32,581 bases of DNA from an uncultured Acidiferrobacteraceae bacterium. GTDB lineage: Bacteria; Pseudomonadota; Gammaproteobacteria; Arenicellales; UBA868. Location of the stretch: positions 1 to 32,581 of the forward strand of contig CAJWEF010000012.1 in assembly GCA_913031305.1 (NCBI GenBank). Direction: 5' to 3'. Below are positions 29,936 to 32,581 of this stretch, piece after piece. The translations under genes and the position numbers were made by a program. A model generated the notes under the pieces. That model saw nothing but the letters and a program-made list of their open reading frames with translations, made no database searches and had not been told where the DNA came from. Numbering within the stretch: position 1 is the stretch's first letter; every line of letters starts with the position of its first letter.

Positions 29936-30681
29936 TTTGATCTGCCACGGTTATGGACGCCGACCAGGTCATGGCGGGCTTTGTCCAGGTGCTCATAGAT
30001 CGTATCGATAGCGGCGTCGAGATTACGGTTTGCAATCATGTTGTAAAGATGTCGGTGATGTGCGTTGTACTGCGCGATCCTTTCGGGAACCAGGATGGAC
30101 TCTTTCATTGCGGCCCACTGGGCATGGCTGCGGGTTTCGTTGACCAGTTGGTAAAGCCATATGATGAGTCGGTTTCGCGAGCATTCAGCGAGCGCGAGGT
30201 GAAACTCGGCATCAGCTCGGGAGAAAGCCTCAGAATCGCCCGCGGCTGATTCAGCGCGGACCAGTGCTTTGCGCATATGTTCGAGGTCCATTGCTGTCGC
30301 GTTTGCTACCGCAAGCCGAACCATCTGCGGCTCAATCCCTAAGCGTACGTCGATTAACTCCAAAGGGCTGGTGACGTCGGCAATTTCCGTGTGCTCAGAA
30401 AACTCCCGGTAGGTGACAAATGTGCCACTGCCGATCTGGCGATCAACCATTCCCAGTTCCTGCAGGCGCCGCAAAGCCTCGCGCACCGTTCCTCTTGAAG
30501 TGTGGAACAGTTCAGCGAGTTCGCGTTCGGCCGGGAGACGTTCGTTGAACCCATATTCCCCAGCGGTTATCGCACGACGCAATTTAGCGGCAATACCGGC
30601 CGAGCCGCCAACCGAAACGGCTTCCGGTAATGGTGGCAGGTCGTCGTGTACCTCCTTGCCCAGTTGTGTCTGTTCGCTCAT
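29932..30681 (-). CDS. GntR-family transcriptional regulator, FadR/FCD subfamily
   Basis: This 249-aa DNA-binding protein has a winged helix-turn-helix at about 25-95 (RLPAERELAELFHTSRGTVR is the recognition region) and an all-helical FCD ligand domain at about 105-235. FCD residues that often bind a metal and a carboxylate ligand are visible in ADAEFHLALAE and HHRHLYNMI. Such regulators usually respond to organic acids and repress a neighbouring catabolic operon. It is divergent from the FAD oxidoreductase gene, and the shared 311-base gap contains several inverted repeats, so it probably regulates that operon and itself. Ligand unknown. Confidence 0.9.
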   Translation of the reverse strand: MSEQTQLGKEVHDDLPPLPEAVSVGGSAGIAAKLRRAITAGEYGFNERLPAERELAELFHTSRGTVREALRRLQELGMVDRQIGSGTFVTYREFSEHTEIADVTSPLELIDVRLGIEPQMVRLAVANATAMDLEHMRKALVRAESAAGDSEAFSRADAEFHLALAECSRNRLIIWLYQLVNETRSHAQWAAMKESILVPERIAQYNAHHRHLYNMIANRNLDAAIDTIYEHLDKARHDLVGVHNRGRSN

Positions 30682-30717
30682 TGGGTTTTGCCCCCTGTGG
30701 TTGGACAGCGATATAGA

Positions 30718-30748
30718 ACCAAATATTTCCTAAAGGTACTTATTTGGT
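30718..30748. promoter_or_regulatory. Inverted repeat, candidate operator near the regulator gene
   Basis: ACCAAATA and TATTTGGT form a perfect 8-base inverted repeat with 15 bases between. The half-sites resemble the TTGGT/ACCAA halves bound by PdhR-like FCD regulators. It lies 37 bases upstream of the GntR-type gene. Confidence 0.4.
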
Positions 30749-30802
30749 GAGAACTATGACAGCCATTGGTTAGAAATGCAAACAACAGTTCACTAGAACA
30801 AC

Positions 30803-30832
30803 TTGACTTCGTGATACCAATCGAATTAATGT
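30803..30832 (+). promoter_or_regulatory. Candidate promoter for the FAD oxidoreductase operon
   Basis: TTGACT (30803-30808) is followed after 18 bases by TAATGT (30827-30832). The -35 is good and the -10 is weak. A palindrome lies just past the expected start of transcription. Confidence 0.35.
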
Positions 30833-30840
30833 TCGGACAC

Positions 30841-30855
30841 TAAACTGTTAGTTTA
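30841..30855. promoter_or_regulatory. 15-base palindrome, candidate operator of the FAD oxidoreductase operon
   Basis: TAAACTGTTAGTTTA is a perfect inverted repeat with a 3-base centre, of the size bound by GntR-family dimers. It lies just downstream of the candidate promoter, where binding would block transcription. A wider inverted pair, ATACCAAT (30814) and ATTGGTAT (30869), frames it. Confidence 0.45.
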
Positions 30856-30992
30856 AAAACGGTCCAGTATTGGTATAAAAGGATAGAGGTAAGGGGATAG
30901 AAGATCGCCGCAATCCGCCCAAGTCGGCTGTAACAGGCGCTGACAATTATGTGCCTGCGCTAAAGGTCGATAAGGTAAGGAGAAATCTGTTG

Positions 30993-32336
30993 ATGGCATT
31001 TCCACAGAGCACAAAGTACGTCATTGTCGGTGCCGGCATTCATGGCTTAAGCACGGCGTATCATCTTGCGCTGGAGTTGCGGCGTAAAGGCAAAGGCAGC
31101 GGTGCGGACATTCTTGTCCTAGACAAGACATCGATTGCAGCCGGAGCCTCCGGGATTGCCTGTGGCGTGGTGCGGAATAACTACTTCCAACCCGCCATGC
31201 GCGAGCTGATGGCCCATAGCGTCAGCGTCTGGGAAAGCGACACCGAGGCATACAGTTACCACCCCGTGGGTTATATGCAGATCAGTCCAGAGGCGATGCG
31301 CGAAGACGTCGCCAGTATTGCAGAACAACAAGAAGCAATCGGTTACGAGTCCGTTTTTGTAGATGGCGCCAAAGAGTCGGCCGAGTACATGAAAGGGTTG
31401 TTTGATGATTGGCAGGCCCAGGGGATTACCTCGGTGCTGCATGAGAAACCCGGTGGCTATTCCAATAACACCAAGGCGATGTATGGTTTGGCCGGCAAGG
31501 CCGAGAGCGAAGGCGTAAGAATTCTGACCGGGGTCAGCGTGACAGGATTTGAACGCGCGAGTGGCAGTGGGGCAGTCAGCGCCGTTATCACAGACCGTGG
31601 CCGTATTGAAATTGACTATGTGGTTATTGCCGCTGGGCCCTGGGTAAAGAGTTTTTGGGAAATGCTTGATTTGCCGCGAGAGGTCAGCATCAAAGACGCC
31701 GACGGTGCAATGCATGATCACATTCCAATGTGGGTTTACTGGTCGCTGCAAGAGGGCACCTTGGGGGTGGACCCGAAGATGCAGCGAACCAACGATGGTG
31801 AGATGCCACCAGTTATCCACGTAGACTCTGACGCACCACTGATCTCTGATGTTGACGGCTCATTGATTACCGCCGAGATGTGGGGTATCTACTACAAGCC
31901 AGATTTTCACTTCAACGGCATCCAGGGCGGTGCCGCGCCATTTAAGGTGCCGACAGATCCGGATAAGGTCGCGGTTGATCCCTATGGGCCGGAGTCTCCA
32001 GATTTCGTGGTTGGGCCCGAGTTCGCTCATATGTGGTGCTCAGCGCTGGCCCATTGCCAAAAACGCTTCGAGGATCAAACGCCGAAGTACAAGGATGAGC
32101 CCTCGGGCGGAATCGGCGCCTTTACCCCAGACAGTTTCCCAGTCTTTGATGTGTACCGCGAGAACTGCTATGTCATTGCCGATTCCAACCATGGTTACAA
32201 AATGCTGGGCGTTGGCAAGTTGGTGGCGGAAGAAATCACTGGGGACCCCAGTGTGTTGATGACACCGTTTCGATTCTCGCGGTATGAGGAAGGAAAATTG
32301 CATCCGGTATCAAACAGCCCTTTCCCGTGGAGTTGA
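30993..32336 (+). CDS. FAD-dependent amine/amino acid oxidoreductase (DAO family)
   Basis: This 447-aa flavoprotein has the N-terminal FAD-binding Rossmann motif KYVIVGAGIHGLSTAYHLA, the second DAO block KTSIAAGASGIACGVVRNN, and the C-terminal FAD segment NCYVIADSNHGYKMLGVGKL. Relatives include the sarcosine oxidase beta subunit, dimethylglycine dehydrogenase and gamma-glutamylputrescine oxidase, so it likely oxidises a C-N bond of an amine or N-substituted amino acid. The ORF track starts at 30951, but the ATG at 30993 has AAGGAG ten bases before it and puts the Rossmann motif at the usual place. The next gene, 81 bases on, encodes a glutamine-synthetase-like ligase. Substrate not known. Confidence 0.87.
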   Translation: MAFPQSTKYVIVGAGIHGLSTAYHLALELRRKGKGSGADILVLDKTSIAAGASGIACGVVRNNYFQPAMRELMAHSVSVWESDTEAYSYHPVGYMQISPEAMREDVASIAEQQEAIGYESVFVDGAKESAEYMKGLFDDWQAQGITSVLHEKPGGYSNNTKAMYGLAGKAESEGVRILTGVSVTGFERASGSGAVSAVITDRGRIEIDYVVIAAGPWVKSFWEMLDLPREVSIKDADGAMHDHIPMWVYWSLQEGTLGVDPKMQRTNDGEMPPVIHVDSDAPLISDVDGSLITAEMWGIYYKPDFHFNGIQGGAAPFKVPTDPDKVAVDPYGPESPDFVVGPEFAHMWCSALAHCQKRFEDQTPKYKDEPSGGIGAFTPDSFPVFDVYRENCYVIADSNHGYKMLGVGKLVAEEITGDPSVLMTPFRFSRYEEGKLHPVSNSPFPWS

Positions 32337-32354
32337 GCCGCCGATCATGAATTA

Positions 32355-32372
32355 GCGCAGGATAGCCTGCGC
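32355..32372 (+). other. Hairpin between the FAD oxidoreductase and ligase genes
   Basis: GCGCAGG and CCTGCGC form a perfect 7-bp stem with a 4-base loop, without a T-run. It may stabilise or process the transcript rather than end it. Confidence 0.4.
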
Positions 32373-32417
32373 CCTTAAATAGAAACCCTGAAAAGCTGAA
32401 ACAAGAGGAGAGCACAA

Positions 32418-32581
32418 ATGACCGACTTAGAAGCCCATGTAGCGCAGTCAGGACGCGACGATCTCGTCAAACAGGTCAGCGAAAAAATTAAGGAAACCGG
32501 TGTCGACTATATCTATTACCAGTTTATTTCGGTCACTGGACGCATCGTCGGCAAGGGTATTCCGTCCGCGCATTGGGAGCG
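32418..32581 (+). CDS. Glutamine-synthetase-like ligase (partial, N-terminus only)
   Basis: An ATG with AGAGGAG seven bases upstream opens a frame to the window edge (54 complete codons). It begins MTDLEAHVAQSGRDDLVKQ and continues VDYIYYQFISVTGRIVGKG then IPSAHWE. The pattern of an opening helix, a beta strand ending in (S/D).TG(R/K)..GK..P and an aromatic is that of the N-terminal domain of glutamine synthetase homologues, especially the gamma-glutamyl-amine ligase and FluG-like groups rather than GlnA. The ATP and ammonia sites are outside the window, so the class is provisional. Beside a DAO-family oxidase, a gamma-glutamylation route for amines is possible. Confidence 0.7.
   Translation, partial: MTDLEAHVAQSGRDDLVKQVSEKIKETGVDYIYYQFISVTGRIVGKGIPSAHWE

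Noticed and set aside
31119-31820. 233-codon minus-strand ORF opposite the FAD oxidoreductase
   Set aside because: It is antisense to a strongly conserved flavoprotein and shows no motif or ribosome site.

Overview
This window looks like a stretch of chromosome from a heterotrophic, aerobic, ubiquinone-using proteobacterium, most likely a gammaproteobacterium. The evidence is a Coq7-type ubiquinone hydroxylase, DapE, a DegP/MucD-type protease, a two-part BtuB/BtuCDF/TonB cobalamin uptake locus and moderate GC content. Genus cannot be told from the sequence. I see no phage genes, insertion sequences, CRISPR arrays, tRNAs or rRNAs.

Layout. (1) 1-3 kb, minus strand: the start of an OmpR-type response regulator, a periplasmic Do-family protease (degP) and dapE of the lysine/diaminopimelate pathway. 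(2) 3-11.1 kb, minus strand: two complete ABC importers back to back. A polyamine-type importer (ATPase, binding protein, two permeases) is followed by a basic amino acid importer of the HisJQMP/ArgT type, and then by dapE. In both, a terminator-like hairpin sits between the binding-protein gene and the permease genes. (3) 11.4-12.4 kb, plus strand: a GhrA-like 2-hydroxyacid dehydrogenase. (4) 12.5-16 kb, minus strand: a cell-envelope group made of a Sel1/SH3 repeat protein, a TPR protein and an L,D-transpeptidase; then a TerC/YjbE membrane protein. (5) 16.8-19.2 kb, plus strand: glutaryl-CoA dehydrogenase and a class III CoA-transferase, fitting glutarate use from lysine or cadaverine.

(6) 19.2-25.9 kb: a vitamin B12 uptake locus. 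On the minus strand a cobalamin riboswitch precedes a 24-codon ORF, whose stop overlaps the start of an unusual TonB-like protein with a long coiled-coil spacer. On the plus strand are btuC, btuD, a promoter with a second cobalamin riboswitch, and btuB. The binding protein btuF converges on btuB and lies behind coq7. (7) 26-29.2 kb, minus strand: coq7, a NodIJ-like ABC exporter and a NagD-like HAD phosphatase. (8) 29.3-32.6 kb: an unrecognised conserved-looking protein, a FadR/GntR regulator, a DAO-family FAD oxidoreductase and the start of a glutamine-synthetase-like ligase. The last two suggest an amine or amino acid catabolic operon that runs off the window.

Regions 2, 5 and 8 share a plausible theme of uptake and catabolism of basic amino acids, polyamines and other amines; this is inference. 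The observations most worth a second look are the riboswitch-controlled coiled-coil TonB with its coupled mini-ORF, the duplicated extracytoplasmic insert in the polyamine permease, and the FAD oxidoreductase/ligase operon with several palindromes in its promoter region.
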